A stretch of DNA of 64,000 nucleotides from Luteibacter sp. Sphag1AF (GTDB taxonomy: Bacteria > Pseudomonadota > Gammaproteobacteria > Xanthomonadales > Rhodanobacteraceae), in assembly GCF_014192715.1 (NCBI RefSeq), contig NZ_JACHYH010000008.1, forward strand, positions 78,336 to 142,335. Reading direction: 5' to 3'. How positions within the stretch are numbered: position 1 is the stretch's first letter; every line of letters starts with the position of its first letter. The position numbers were made by a program, and so were the translations under genes. Under the pieces are notes generated by a model. That model saw nothing but the letters and a program-made list of their open reading frames with translations, searched no databases and had not been told where the DNA came from. Below are positions 26,880 through 36,108 of the stretch, in pieces.

Positions 26880-27884
26880 TCAGGATGCTTCGCCCTGTTT
26901 GGGCGGGGCACCGCGACCCTCTACGTGGCCGCCGAAGCCCATGCGCATCGCGGAGAGCAGGCGCTCGGCGTACGTGTGCTCCTGGCGCGAGCGGAAACGT
27001 GCGAACAAGGCGGACGACAGCACTTCCACCGGCACGGCTTCCTCGATGGCGGCAGCGATGGTCCAGCGGCCTTCGCCGGAGTCGTCCACGTAGCCGGAGT
27101 AGTTGTCCAGTGCCGGGCCCTTGGCAAGTGCGCTGGCGCAAAGATCCAGCAGCCACGAGGACACCACGCTGCCACGGCGCCACACTTCGGCGATGTCGGC
27201 CACATTGAGGTCGAAGCGCTCGCCATCGGGCAACTGCGGCTGATTGCGGTTGCGCATGATGTCGAAGCCTTCGGCGAAGGCTTGCATCAGGCCGTATTCG
27301 ATACCGTTGTGGACCATCTTGGTGAAGTGACCCGAGCCGGCCGGGCCGGTGTGCATGTAGCCGTTTTCAACGCGCGGATCAGCGCCTTCGGGACGCTCGG
27401 TGCGCGGGATGTCGCCAGCGCCCGGTGCCAGGGTGGCGAAGATCGGGTCCAGATAGTCGACCGTTTCCTTGTGCCCGCCAATCATCATGCAGTAACCGCG
27501 TTGCAGGCCCCATACGCCGCCCGACGTGCCGACGTCGACGTAGTGCATGCCCTTCTGGTCCAGGACCTTCGAGCGGCGCACGTCGTCTTTGTACATGGTG
27601 TTGCCGCCGTCGATGATGATGTCGTCTTTGGACATCAGTTCGGTCAACTGGGTGATCGTGTTTTCGGTGATATCGCCGGCCGGCAGCATCACCCACACGG
27701 TGCGCGGCGCGGGCAGCGCTTCGATCATGGCAGCAAGCGAGGTGACGGCTGTGGCGCCGTCCTTGGCCAGCGTGGCGCGGGCTTCCGGGTTGTTGTCGTA
27801 AACCACGCACTGGTGGCCGCCAAGCATCAGGCGACGTGCGATGTTGCCGCCCATGCGGCCAAGTCCGATCAAGCCGATCTGCAT
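26880..27884 (-). CDS. gnd: 6-phosphogluconate dehydrogenase, decarboxylating (short, GndA/YqeC-like class)
   Basis: The 334-residue enzyme oxidises 6-phosphogluconate to ribulose-5-phosphate. It starts [20 protein letters not shown] with the nucleotide-binding loop, then [48 protein letters not shown], and [27 protein letters not shown] with the catalytic Lys and Asn. The length near 330 is that of the short class, often NAD-specific, rather than the 470-residue class; Asp30-region residues VVYDNNPEA (acidic at the end of beta-2) are compatible with NAD preference. It stands alone, converging on mdh. Confidence 0.93.
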   Translation of the reverse strand: MQIGLIGLGRMGGNIARRLMLGGHQCVVYDNNPEARATLAKDGATAVTSLAAMIEALPAPRTVWVMLPAGDITENTITQLTELMSKDDIIIDGGNTMYKDDVRRSKVLDQKGMHYVDVGTSGGVWGLQRGYCMMIGGHKETVDYLDPIFATLAPGAGDIPRTERPEGADPRVENGYMHTGPAGSGHFTKMVHNGIEYGLMQAFAEGFDIMRNRNQPQLPDGERFDLNVADIAEVWRRGSVVSSWLLDLCASALAKGPALDNYSGYVDDSGEGRWTIAAAIEEAVPVEVLSSALFARFRSRQEHTYAERLLSAMRMGFGGHVEGRGAPPKQGEAS

Positions 27885-27973
27885 GTGTTATGTCCTCAAG
27901 GTGTGCAAGCGGGAGCTATATGCGGGCATGACACGGCTCCGCAAGGTATACCAAAGCATATTGTGCGCCCTTT

Positions 27974-28936
27974 TCAGGGCGGGGCCTCGAAATCCAGTAC
28001 CGGTCCCACGGGAACGATGCGTGTGGGATTGATCTGTACATGACTCATGTAGTAATGCTTTTTGATGTGCTCGAAGTTCACGGTATCGGCAATGCCCGGT
28101 GCCTGATACAGCGCACGCGTGTATGCCCATAAATTGGGATAGTCGATGATGCGGCGGACGTTGCACTTGAAGTGCCCGTGATACACCACGTCAAAGCGCA
28201 GCAATGTGGTGAACAGGCGCCAGTCGGCTTCGGTCTGCTGGTCGCCACACAGGAAACGCTTGTCGGCCAGATGCATCTCCAGCCAGTCCAGGGTGTCAAA
28301 CAGCGGTGCGATGGCTTCTTCGTACGCTTCCTGCGATGTGGCGAAGCCCGCCTTGTAAACGCCGTTGTTGAGCGTGTCGTAAATCCTTTCGTTGTATGTG
28401 TCGATCTCGCCACGCAGGGCGTCGGGATAGTAATCGCCACGTCGCGCGCCCACGGCGTCAAATGCGCTGTTGAACATGCGGATGATGTCCGCCGATTCAT
28501 TGCTGACGATGGTGCGGCGCTGTTTGTCCCACAGCACAGGCACGCTCGCGCGCCCACTGGCGCCCGGGTCGGCCAGCGTATAAAGCTGGTGGATGGCCTG
28601 GACGCCGTTGACATCGTCCGGAATCACGCCGTCGGCGGGTGCGAATGTCCAGCCTTCGTCAGCCATCAGCCAGTGAGTGACCGAGATGCCGACCATGTCT
28701 TCCAGGCCCTTCAGCGCGCGGAAGATGGTGGTGCGATGTGCCCATGGGCAGGCACGGGCGACATACAGGTGGTAGCGGCCTGATTCGGCCTTGAACCCAC
28801 CTTCGCCCGTGGGGCCGGGGGAGCCATCAGGGGTGATCCAGTGACGAAAGCGGCTGGTGTCCCGGACGAAGCGGCCCGCCGTCTTGTCGGTGCCGTAGCC
28901 CTGTTGGGTCCACTTGCCTTCCACGAGCTGGCCCAT
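27974..28936 (-). CDS. yqjG: Glutathionyl-hydroquinone reductase (YqjG/Xi-class GST)
   Basis: The 320-residue protein belongs to the Xi-class glutathione transferases that reduce glutathionyl-hydroquinones. It has the N-terminal segment FRHWITPDGSPGPTGEGGF, the catalytic Cys in YHLYVARACPWAHRTTI (about residue 64), IPDDVNGVQAIHQLY, SVPVLWDKQRRTIVSNESADIIRMFN and a C-terminal helical domain with CGDQQTEADWRLFTTLLRFD. All are family-typical. It begins 291 bp from the chitinase gene on the opposite strand. A detoxification role in quinone metabolism is inferred from family knowledge. Confidence 0.95.
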   Translation of the reverse strand: MGQLVEGKWTQQGYGTDKTAGRFVRDTSRFRHWITPDGSPGPTGEGGFKAESGRYHLYVARACPWAHRTTIFRALKGLEDMVGISVTHWLMADEGWTFAPADGVIPDDVNGVQAIHQLYTLADPGASGRASVPVLWDKQRRTIVSNESADIIRMFNSAFDAVGARRGDYYPDALRGEIDTYNERIYDTLNNGVYKAGFATSQEAYEEAIAPLFDTLDWLEMHLADKRFLCGDQQTEADWRLFTTLLRFDVVYHGHFKCNVRRIIDYPNLWAYTRALYQAPGIADTVNFEHIKKHYYMSHVQINPTRIVPVGPVLDFEAPP

Positions 28937-29227
28937 GCGTCGTTCTCCGCGTCGATGTCATCCCGCTATCCATAGCTTATGGAGAGAGAAAGTTTTGTCA
29001 CGTGGCTTCGCCATCACGTCGTGTGCTGGTGGGATGGAGAGGTGCCCGGGTGTTCTGTCTTTGGCATTTCAATATTGGATTGCGCGGCAAATGCGTGTCG
29101 GTTTTTACCTGCGTCTGGCAGCGTAAATCCCCTACATCTTTTGCTGGGTTTTCAGATTAATCGCGTTCTATTTCCGGGACGGATGAGCACAATCCGGGGT
29201 GCCCTCATGGCAATACAGGATGATTAC

Positions 29228-30868
29228 ATGTTCAGGAAAACCCTTCTCGCGGCGACGATGGCCGCAGCCATCTTCGTCTCCACCTCGGCGATGTCCGCGA
29301 CGGTGGTCGACTTTCAGCCGACCGTCGATTACGTCACCGGAAGCATCGTTCGCTTCAACGACGAACTCTTCATCGCCAAGTGGTGGGTCGGGGCCAACAC
29401 GTTGACGCCCGCGTCGGTGGATGAAGTGGCCAACGAATGGGATACGCCGTGGAAACGTTACGACGGTGAGGTGGAAGGTCCGGGCCCCGGTCCTGGTCCT
29501 GGCCCCGAGCCGGGTCCGGGTGACGGCCCGTACGACGCCACGCGCTTTTACGAAGCGGGCACCAAGGTCATCTTCGCTGACCAGCTCTACATCGCGAAGT
29601 GGTACGTCAATCCGGGTCAGAGCCCGGCCGATATTGACCCGGCCCTGCCGTGGAATTCGCCGTGGAAGCTCTACACGGGCGACGAGGGCCCGGTCGAGCC
29701 GCCGCTGCCCCCGCCGCCGCTGGATGCCGTGTTCCGTGGCTTGCCGGATCTGCGTGCCGAGGAAGCTCATATGCTCTCCACGGCCTCCATGCAGCAGATC
29801 ATTCATTCGGTGCGGACGCTGGACAACGCGACCGTGGAGAAGGTGGTGCCCGGTGCGGCCGGCAATCCGTCGAACGTGCGTCGCGTCGAAGGCATCCTGC
29901 CGGAGTCGGAGTTCGAGTTCCTGTTCCCGTATCGCGACCCGGCATACCGTTACACCGGCTTCCTGCAGGCCGTGGCGAAGTATCCGGCGTTCTGCGGCGA
30001 TTACGACGACGGTCGCGATGCCGATGCCATCTGCCGCACGTCGCTGGCCACCATGTTCGCGCATTTCGGTCAGGAGACCGGCGGCCACGATGCGAACGAC
30101 ACCAAGGTGCCCGAATGGCGCCAGGCACTGGTGTGGGTCCGTGAAATGAATCTGTCCGAAGGCTTTACCGGTGGCTACGGCCTGTGCGACCCGGCGCTCT
30201 GGCAGGGCTTTGCGTTCCCGTGCGCCAAGCTTACGGAAGGTCCGGATGCGGGCAAGTTCAAGAACTACTTCGGCCGCGGCGCGAAGCAGCTTTCTTACAA
30301 CTACAACTACGGCCCGTTCTCGCAGTCGGTGTATGGCAACAAGCACACGCTGCTGCAGTCGCCGGAGCTGGTGGCTGACACGTGGCTGAACTTTGCCAGC
30401 GCGGTGTTCTTCTTTGTGTATCCGCAGCCGCCCAAGCCCTCGATGCTCCACGTGATTGACGGCACCTGGGTACCGAACGAGGCCGACAAGGCAGATAACC
30501 GCCTGAAGGGTTTCGGCACCACCACGCTCATCATCAACGGTGGTGTGGAATGCGGCGGCAGCAAAGAGAACGCGCAGTCGCTCAATCGCATGCGCTATCA
30601 CGGCGACATGGCCAACCATCTGAAGGCTACGATTCCTGCTGGCGAGCCGCAGGGCTGCGCGGGCATGAAGGAGTTCACGGAGGCAAGTTCCGCGGCCACC
30701 AAGCTGTACTGGGTCACGGACTATTCGTGGGTGGAAGGTGCTGTCGGCGGCCTGTCGTACAAGTGCCAGCTCACCGCTGAGCAGACGCCGTTCAGTGCGC
30801 TGGTTGAGCACGATTACGAGAAGTGTGTGCAGCACTACTTCCCGAACGTGACGACCTCGCCGCTGTAA
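29228..30868 (+). CDS. Secreted GH19 chitinase with two N-terminal carbohydrate-binding modules
   Basis: The 546-residue protein has a signal peptide (MFRKTLLAATMAAAIFVSTS, cleavage after AMSA). Two short repeats of CBM5/12 type follow: residues about 25-80 (YVTGSIVRFNDELFIAKWWV...TPWKRYD) and about 102-148 (FYEAGTKVIFADQLYIAKWYV...SPWKLYTGD). A Gly-Pro linker joins them and a Pro-rich linker precedes the catalytic domain. The GH19 part has FAHFGQETGGHD, with Glu283 as likely catalytic acid, and YFGRGAKQLSYNYNYGPF, a family hallmark. It should cleave chitin outside the cell. Start: ATG 29228 with AGGA upstream; an in-frame ATG at 29207 is the alternative. The 291 bp upstream shows no clear regulator site. 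Confidence 0.92.
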   Translation: MFRKTLLAATMAAAIFVSTSAMSATVVDFQPTVDYVTGSIVRFNDELFIAKWWVGANTLTPASVDEVANEWDTPWKRYDGEVEGPGPGPGPGPEPGPGDGPYDATRFYEAGTKVIFADQLYIAKWYVNPGQSPADIDPALPWNSPWKLYTGDEGPVEPPLPPPPLDAVFRGLPDLRAEEAHMLSTASMQQIIHSVRTLDNATVEKVVPGAAGNPSNVRRVEGILPESEFEFLFPYRDPAYRYTGFLQAVAKYPAFCGDYDDGRDADAICRTSLATMFAHFGQETGGHDANDTKVPEWRQALVWVREMNLSEGFTGGYGLCDPALWQGFAFPCAKLTEGPDAGKFKNYFGRGAKQLSYNYNYGPFSQSVYGNKHTLLQSPELVADTWLNFASAVFFFVYPQPPKPSMLHVIDGTWVPNEADKADNRLKGFGTTTLIINGGVECGGSKENAQSLNRMRYHGDMANHLKATIPAGEPQGCAGMKEFTEASSAATKLYWVTDYSWVEGAVGGLSYKCQLTAEQTPFSALVEHDYEKCVQHYFPNVTTSPL

Positions 30869-30877
30869 CCGCGAGAG

Positions 30878-30907
30878 GGAAGGCCGCGGCAGTTGCCGCG
30901 GCCTTCC
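30878..30907. repeat. Perfect 14-bp-stem hairpin after the chitinase gene
   Basis: GGAAGGCCGCGGCA and TGCCGCGGCCTTCC enclose a 2-nt loop 9 bp after the chitinase stop. No T-run follows. Its shape (14-2-14) is the same as that of the unrelated hairpin at 32985-33014, which closes the next gene. Confidence 0.7.
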
Positions 30908-30981
30908 ATGCCCTATGGCAGGTGACAGGAGGTGCGGTCCCGTTATATTGGCCGTCTATATCCCGTTACGTGTTGCCTCCC

Positions 30982-32946
30982 ATGACCCATGTTTCCCGCC
31001 GCCTCACGGCTGCACTGGTGCTTGCCTCCCTGGCCGGCAGCGCTTTCGCAGGTTCATACGATCCGCGCGAGACCTTCGCCCCCTTTACCTATCCGCAGCA
31101 GGCCACGGCGTACCGCTCCGGCAGCGGCATGCCCGGTCCCCTGTTCTGGCAGAACCGCGCCGATTACGAACTGACCGCCCAGCTTGATCCGGTGAAAAAC
31201 CAGCTGACTGGCAAGGCCGTCATTCACTACACGAACAACAGCCCCGACGCGCTGGACGTGCTCTGGTTGCAGGTGGAACAGAACCGCTACCGCGAGGACG
31301 CGCGTGGCAACTTCACCTCCGGACGCACACCGAAGCAGCACACCGACGGCTATCGCATTGCCTCGGTCAAGGTGCAGCAGGGCGGCAAGCTGGTCGATGC
31401 CACGTATGTGGTAGCCGACACGCGCATGCAGGTACGGTTGCCCGCAGCCGTGGCGGCCCATGGTGGCAAGGTATCGGTCACCATCGAATATGCCTACGAC
31501 TTGCCCGGGGACTTCGGCGGCCGCACGGGCTTCGCAGGTTCAAAGAACGGCAACATCTACGAGATGGCCCAGTGGTATCCGCGCCTGTGCGTGTACGACG
31601 ACCTGCGTGGCTGGGACACCGCCCCGTTCCTCAACAGCGAGTTCTATCTGGAATACGGTGACTTCGATTATTCGATCACCGTTCCCTCGGACATGATCGT
31701 GGCCGGCTCCGGAGAGCTGGTGAATCCCGAGGACGTGCTGACGGCAACCCAGCGCGAGCGACTGGCGAAGGCACGCAACAGCGACGCCACGGTGATGATC
31801 CGTACGCCCGCCGAAGTGACGGACCCGGCCAGTCGTCCGAAGAAGGGCGGCACGCTCACCTGGCATTTCCGCATGAAAAACACGCGCGATGTCGCCTTCG
31901 GCGCATCCACGGCATACGTATGGGACGCCGCGCGCATCAATCTGCCTGAAGGCAAAAGCGCGCTGGCCATGTCGGTATATCCGGTGGAAAGCGTGGGCAA
32001 TCAATCGTGGGGCCGTTCCACCGAATATCTGAAAGCATCCGTCGAGCATTTCTCCACCAAGTGGTATCCGTATCCGTACCCGGTGGCGATCAACGAAGGT
32101 GGCTCGGCAGCCAGTGGCATGGAATACCCGGGCATCGTCTTTGATCCGGCCGAGGCCAATCCGAAAGAGCTGCACATGGTCACGGCGCACGAGATCGGCC
32201 ACACATGGTTCCCGATGATCGTGGGTACGGACGAGCGCCGTAACGCCTGGATGGATGAGGGCTTCAACACGTTCATCGACGTGTATGAGGCGGATGCGTT
32301 CCACGGTGGCGAATTTGCACCCAAGCGCGATGGCGAGTACGCGCCCAAGGGGGGCAACCCGGTGGATGAAATCCTGCCCTTGCTGGCTGATGCGGATGCG
32401 CCGCCGCTGCTGATGGGTGCGGACATGGTCAAGGAGAAGTACCGCCATCCGGCCACGTACTTCAAATCGGCACTGGGTCTGGTGCTGCTGCGCGAGCAGA
32501 TCATCGGGCCGGAGCGTTTCGACCCTGCCTTCCGCAAATACATCGCCACGTGGGCGTACAAGCATCCTTCGCCCTCGGACTTCTTCCGCCTGATGGAGAG
32601 TGAGGCGGGTGAGGATCTGTCGTGGTTCTGGCGTGGCTGGTATCAGAACAACTGGCAGCTGGACCTGGCGGTCACGCATGTGGCGTATGTGGACGGCGAT
32701 TTTCAGAAGGGCACGCAGGTGACCATCGAAAACCTGGACAAGCTGGTCATGCCTTCGACGCTGCGGGTGACTTACGCCGACGGAGGGGTTACCAATGTGC
32801 GCGTGCCTGTGGAAACCTGGCAGCAGCACACTTCCTTTGTGGTGACCGTGCCGGGTACGCGGCGGGTGACTTCGGTGACCATTGATCCGGATCATGTGCT
32901 GCCGGATCGCAACCGGGCGAACAATACGGTGGCGGGTCCTCAGTAG
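30982..32946 (+). CDS. Exported M1-family zinc metallopeptidase
   Basis: The 654-residue protein has a signal peptide (MTHVSRRLTAALVLASLAGS, cleavage after AFA). The N-terminal beta domain includes FWQNRADYELTAQLDPVKNQLTG and ALDVLWLQVEQN. The catalytic domain holds GMEYPGIVFDP (corresponding to the GAMEN exopeptidase motif) and the zinc site H403-E404-x2-H407, with E426 18 residues later in WMDEGFNTF. Relatives are aminopeptidases of unknown specificity. The lack of a strict GAMEN leaves the substrate open. ATG 30982 opens the signal peptide; the frame extends upstream into the chitinase gene. It is exported and lies just after the chitinase gene, but the hairpin between makes co-transcription uncertain. 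Confidence 0.92.
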   Translation: MTHVSRRLTAALVLASLAGSAFAGSYDPRETFAPFTYPQQATAYRSGSGMPGPLFWQNRADYELTAQLDPVKNQLTGKAVIHYTNNSPDALDVLWLQVEQNRYREDARGNFTSGRTPKQHTDGYRIASVKVQQGGKLVDATYVVADTRMQVRLPAAVAAHGGKVSVTIEYAYDLPGDFGGRTGFAGSKNGNIYEMAQWYPRLCVYDDLRGWDTAPFLNSEFYLEYGDFDYSITVPSDMIVAGSGELVNPEDVLTATQRERLAKARNSDATVMIRTPAEVTDPASRPKKGGTLTWHFRMKNTRDVAFGASTAYVWDAARINLPEGKSALAMSVYPVESVGNQSWGRSTEYLKASVEHFSTKWYPYPYPVAINEGGSAASGMEYPGIVFDPAEANPKELHMVTAHEIGHTWFPMIVGTDERRNAWMDEGFNTFIDVYEADAFHGGEFAPKRDGEYAPKGGNPVDEILPLLADADAPPLLMGADMVKEKYRHPATYFKSALGLVLLREQIIGPERFDPAFRKYIATWAYKHPSPSDFFRLMESEAGEDLSWFWRGWYQNNWQLDLAVTHVAYVDGDFQKGTQVTIENLDKLVMPSTLRVTYADGGVTNVRVPVETWQQHTSFVVTVPGTRRVTSVTIDPDHVLPDRNRANNTVAGPQ

Positions 32947-32984
32947 CCCCCGCTGGCAGCGGGCAAACTCGCTCCCATAGCCGA

Positions 32985-33014
32985 GGTGGAATCGCAGATT
33001 TCTGCGATTCCACC
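32985..33014. repeat. Perfect 14-bp-stem hairpin after the M1 peptidase gene
   Basis: GGTGGAATCGCAGA and TCTGCGATTCCACC enclose a TT loop. A partial REP-like end (ACTCGCTCCCAT) lies just before it. No T-run follows. Confidence 0.75.
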
Positions 33015-33055
33015 GGGCGATTGGCGGCGTCACGGTCGTTGCGTACTATGCGCGA

Positions 33056-33715
33056 ATGAATACCACCTCGCCCGTCATTACCCGCAGCACCGGCGCTTCG
33101 ACAGCTGTCGCCCTCGTGATCGCGGCGGTGGCGTGGTTTGCGGTGGGTCTTCAGTACTGGCTGATGCTCTGGCGGGGCGACAGCCTCAACGAGACAGTGC
33201 GCTTCGCCAGTTATTTCACGATCATCAGCAACATCATCGTGGCGCTGGTTTGCACCTTCGTCACCACGGGGGGCAATGCGTCTTTCATGGCATGGTGGCG
33301 GCGACCCCGCGTGATGGCGGCGACCGCGGTTTACATCCTTGTGACCGGCCTGGTTTACGCCGCGCTCCTGCAACGCCTGTACCACCCGCAGGGGCCGCAG
33401 CTCTGGGCGGACATGGCGTTGCACAAGGTGGTGCCCGTGGCATATCTGCTGTGGTGGGCCTTTCTTACCCCGCACGGCGCGCTGCGCTGGCGCGATGCGT
33501 TTGCCTGGCTGGTGCTCCCGGCGGTCTACCTGGGCTGGACGCTGGCGCACGGCGCCTTGTCCGGTTTCTATCCCTATCCATTCATCAATGTGGCGCAGCT
33601 GGGCTATCCCCATGCGTTGCTGAATGCGCTCGGCGTGGGCGTGCTGTTCTACACGCTGGGTCTCATGCTCGTGCTGGTGGATCGCCTCCTCGGCACAAAA
33701 AACACTGCGATTTGA
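33056..33715 (+). CDS. Pr6Pr-family multi-pass membrane protein
   Basis: The 219-residue protein has about six hydrophobic segments: residues near 17-37, 50-70, 85-105, 120-138, 146-165 and 190-212. Between them lie FASYFTIISNIIVALVCTF, HKVVPVAYLLWWAFLTPHG and PYPFINVAQLGYPHALLNALG, patterns seen in proteins annotated as Pr6Pr family membrane proteins. No enzymatic motif is visible, and the function is unknown. It stands alone. Confidence 0.8.
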   Translation: MNTTSPVITRSTGASTAVALVIAAVAWFAVGLQYWLMLWRGDSLNETVRFASYFTIISNIIVALVCTFVTTGGNASFMAWWRRPRVMAATAVYILVTGLVYAALLQRLYHPQGPQLWADMALHKVVPVAYLLWWAFLTPHGALRWRDAFAWLVLPAVYLGWTLAHGALSGFYPYPFINVAQLGYPHALLNALGVGVLFYTLGLMLVLVDRLLGTKNTAI

Positions 33716-33873
33716 CCGCTGGTTCACGGTAGCGCTGCCATAACCTGAAGGTCGCTCACGGCGACGCTCTCCCAGCGCTCACCACGTTAGTGCACTTCTT
33801 GCACAGTGGTCTTTCCGTCACCCGCAGGCGGCGAAGCCGTTCAGGCGCGCCGCGAGCAGACCGAGGTTTCCCG

Positions 33874-36063
33874 ATGAGCAAGGCACCCCCCAAGGCACCC
33901 GCTTCCGGCGCACGCAAGACAGCACGCGCACCCGTCGACCCCAAGCTTCAGGATATGGAACGCAACACCGCCGATGCGTCCGGTCAGTTCATGACCACCG
34001 ATCAGGGCACGCGCATCAATGATGACCAGAACTCCCTGAAAGCAGGTGATCGTGGAGCGACGTTGCTGGAGGATTTCATCCTCCGCGAGAAGATCACCCA
34101 TTTCGATCACGAGCGCATTCCGGAGCGGATCGTGCATGCACGCGGTGCGGGCGCGCATGGCTACTTCGAGGTGTACGAGTCGATGGCGCCTGTCACCCGT
34201 GCGGCCTTTCTGCAAGACCCCGGAAAGCGCACCCCTGTCTTTGTGCGCTTCTCTACCGTGGCCGGGTTTCGCGGCTCCACGGACCTCGCCCGCGATGTGC
34301 GCGGTTTCTCTGTGAAGTTCTATACCGAAGAAGGCAATTACGACCTGGTTGGCAACAACATTCCCGTCTTCTTCATCCAGGACGCCATCAAGTTTCCCGA
34401 CCTGATTCACGCAGTAAAGCCCGAGCCGCACAATGAGATTCCCCAGGCGGCATCCGCCCATGACACCTTCTGGGATTTTGTGTCGCTGATGCCTGAGTCG
34501 ATGCACATGATTATGTGGGCGATGTCTGATCGTGCCATCCCGCGCAGTTACCGGATGATGGAAGGCTTTGGTGTTCATACGTTCCGTTTCGTGAACGCGA
34601 AGGGCAAGGCCAGCTTCGTGAAGTTCCACTGGAAGCCGAAGCTTGGCGTGCATTCCGTGGCATGGGATGAAGCACTGAAAATCTCGGGCAATGATCCGGA
34701 CTTCCATCGCCGCGACCTCTTCGACGCCATCGACCATGGCGATTTCCCCGAATGGGAGTTCGGCGTGCAGATCATTCCGGAAGGTGACGAGCACAAGTTC
34801 GACTTCGACCTTCTGGACCCGACCAAGCTCATTCCGGAAGAGCAGGTTCCCGTGCAGCGCATCGGCCGGATGGTGCTCAACCGCAACCCCGACAACTACT
34901 TTGCCGAGACCGAGCAGGTGGCATTTCATCCGGGGCACGTGGTGCCGGGCATCGACTTCAGCAATGACCCGCTGCTACAGGGGCGACTGTTCTCGTATAC
35001 GGATACCCAGCTGTCCCGTCTCGGCAGTCCGAATTTTCATGAAATCCCCATCAACCGCCCCATCGCTCCGGTGCATAACCATCAGCGCGATGCGCATATG
35101 CGGCAGACGGTCGACAAGGGGCGGGTTGCGTATGAGCCGAACACGCTGGGCGGCGGATGCCCGATGCAGGCCACGTTCAAGGACGCGGGCTTCGTGAGCT
35201 ATGCCGAGCGCATTGACGCGAAGAAGGTGCGGGCGCGCAGCCCGTCGTTCTTCGATCACTTCACCCAGGCACGGATGTTCCTGCACAGCCAGTCCACGCC
35301 GGAGTACAACCACATCGTCAGCGCGCTGCGGTTCGAACTGGGCAAGGTGGCGACGCCGGCCATCCGGCAGCGCATGCTTTTCATGTTGGCTCAGGTAGAC
35401 AGGGAGCTTGCCGCCGCGGTGGGCGTGGGGCTGGGGATGGCGGTTCCGAAGAAGATCGAGGGGCTGCTTAATCAGAGCATTCCTGCCGACGGCGACCCGA
35501 AGCGCTTTCAACCCACGCCAGCCCGTGATGTGCCGCCGTCCCCGGCGCTGAGCATGGCCAACACGCCCAAAGACAGCATTGAAACCCGGCAGATTGCCTT
35601 CCTGATTGCCGATGGTTTCGACAGTTCCGACATCGCCACCGTGCGCAAGGCCCTGTTGGCTGGCGGGGCACAGGTGAAATTCGTGGCACCACACCTCGGG
35701 CAGGTGGCCGGCTCGCAAGACCCAGTCGAAGCGGACTTCAGCTTCCTTACCTGCAACAGCGTGCTTTTTGACGCCATTTACATTCCGGGCGGCCGCAAGA
35801 GCGTGGATGCGCTGAAGAAAATTCCGGACGTCGGGGTGTTTGTGACCGACGCGTGGCGCCACTGCAAGGCCATCGGCGCGAGTGGCGAGGCGGACGAGCT
35901 GCTGGTCGGTCTGCCGCATGGTGCTGGCACGAAGGGCAAGGACCCGGTGAACGACCGGTATGGCGTGGTGCGCGCGCAAGGCAAGGCTACGACGGCGTTT
36001 GCTGCGGCGCTGGTGCAGTCGATTGCGCAGCACCGTCACTGGGAGCGCGAAACACTGGCGTAA
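33874..36063 (+). CDS. katE: Large-subunit catalase (HPII/KatE type) with C-terminal GATase1/DJ-1-like domain
   Basis: The 729-residue heme enzyme dismutates hydrogen peroxide in the cytosol. An N-terminal extension rich in Ala, Lys and Pro precedes the catalase core: [24 protein letters not shown] with the essential His, [48 protein letters not shown] with the distal Asn, and [15 protein letters not shown] with the heme-ligand Tyr. From about residue 570 a flavodoxin-like domain ([38 protein letters not shown]) follows, which marks clade 2 large catalases. ATG 33874 is used; an upstream open extension is unlikely. In relatives it is stationary-phase controlled, which I cannot read here. Confidence 0.96.
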   Translation: MSKAPPKAPASGARKTARAPVDPKLQDMERNTADASGQFMTTDQGTRINDDQNSLKAGDRGATLLEDFILREKITHFDHERIPERIVHARGAGAHGYFEVYESMAPVTRAAFLQDPGKRTPVFVRFSTVAGFRGSTDLARDVRGFSVKFYTEEGNYDLVGNNIPVFFIQDAIKFPDLIHAVKPEPHNEIPQAASAHDTFWDFVSLMPESMHMIMWAMSDRAIPRSYRMMEGFGVHTFRFVNAKGKASFVKFHWKPKLGVHSVAWDEALKISGNDPDFHRRDLFDAIDHGDFPEWEFGVQIIPEGDEHKFDFDLLDPTKLIPEEQVPVQRIGRMVLNRNPDNYFAETEQVAFHPGHVVPGIDFSNDPLLQGRLFSYTDTQLSRLGSPNFHEIPINRPIAPVHNHQRDAHMRQTVDKGRVAYEPNTLGGGCPMQATFKDAGFVSYAERIDAKKVRARSPSFFDHFTQARMFLHSQSTPEYNHIVSALRFELGKVATPAIRQRMLFMLAQVDRELAAAVGVGLGMAVPKKIEGLLNQSIPADGDPKRFQPTPARDVPPSPALSMANTPKDSIETRQIAFLIADGFDSSDIATVRKALLAGGAQVKFVAPHLGQVAGSQDPVEADFSFLTCNSVLFDAIYIPGGRKSVDALKKIPDVGVFVTDAWRHCKAIGASGEADELLVGLPHGAGTKGKDPVNDRYGVVRAQGKATTAFAAALVQSIAQHRHWERETLA

Positions 36064-36108
36064 ACCTGCGGACACGCGCATCACGGACGGGTGTCCTAGA
36101 ATGGCGGC

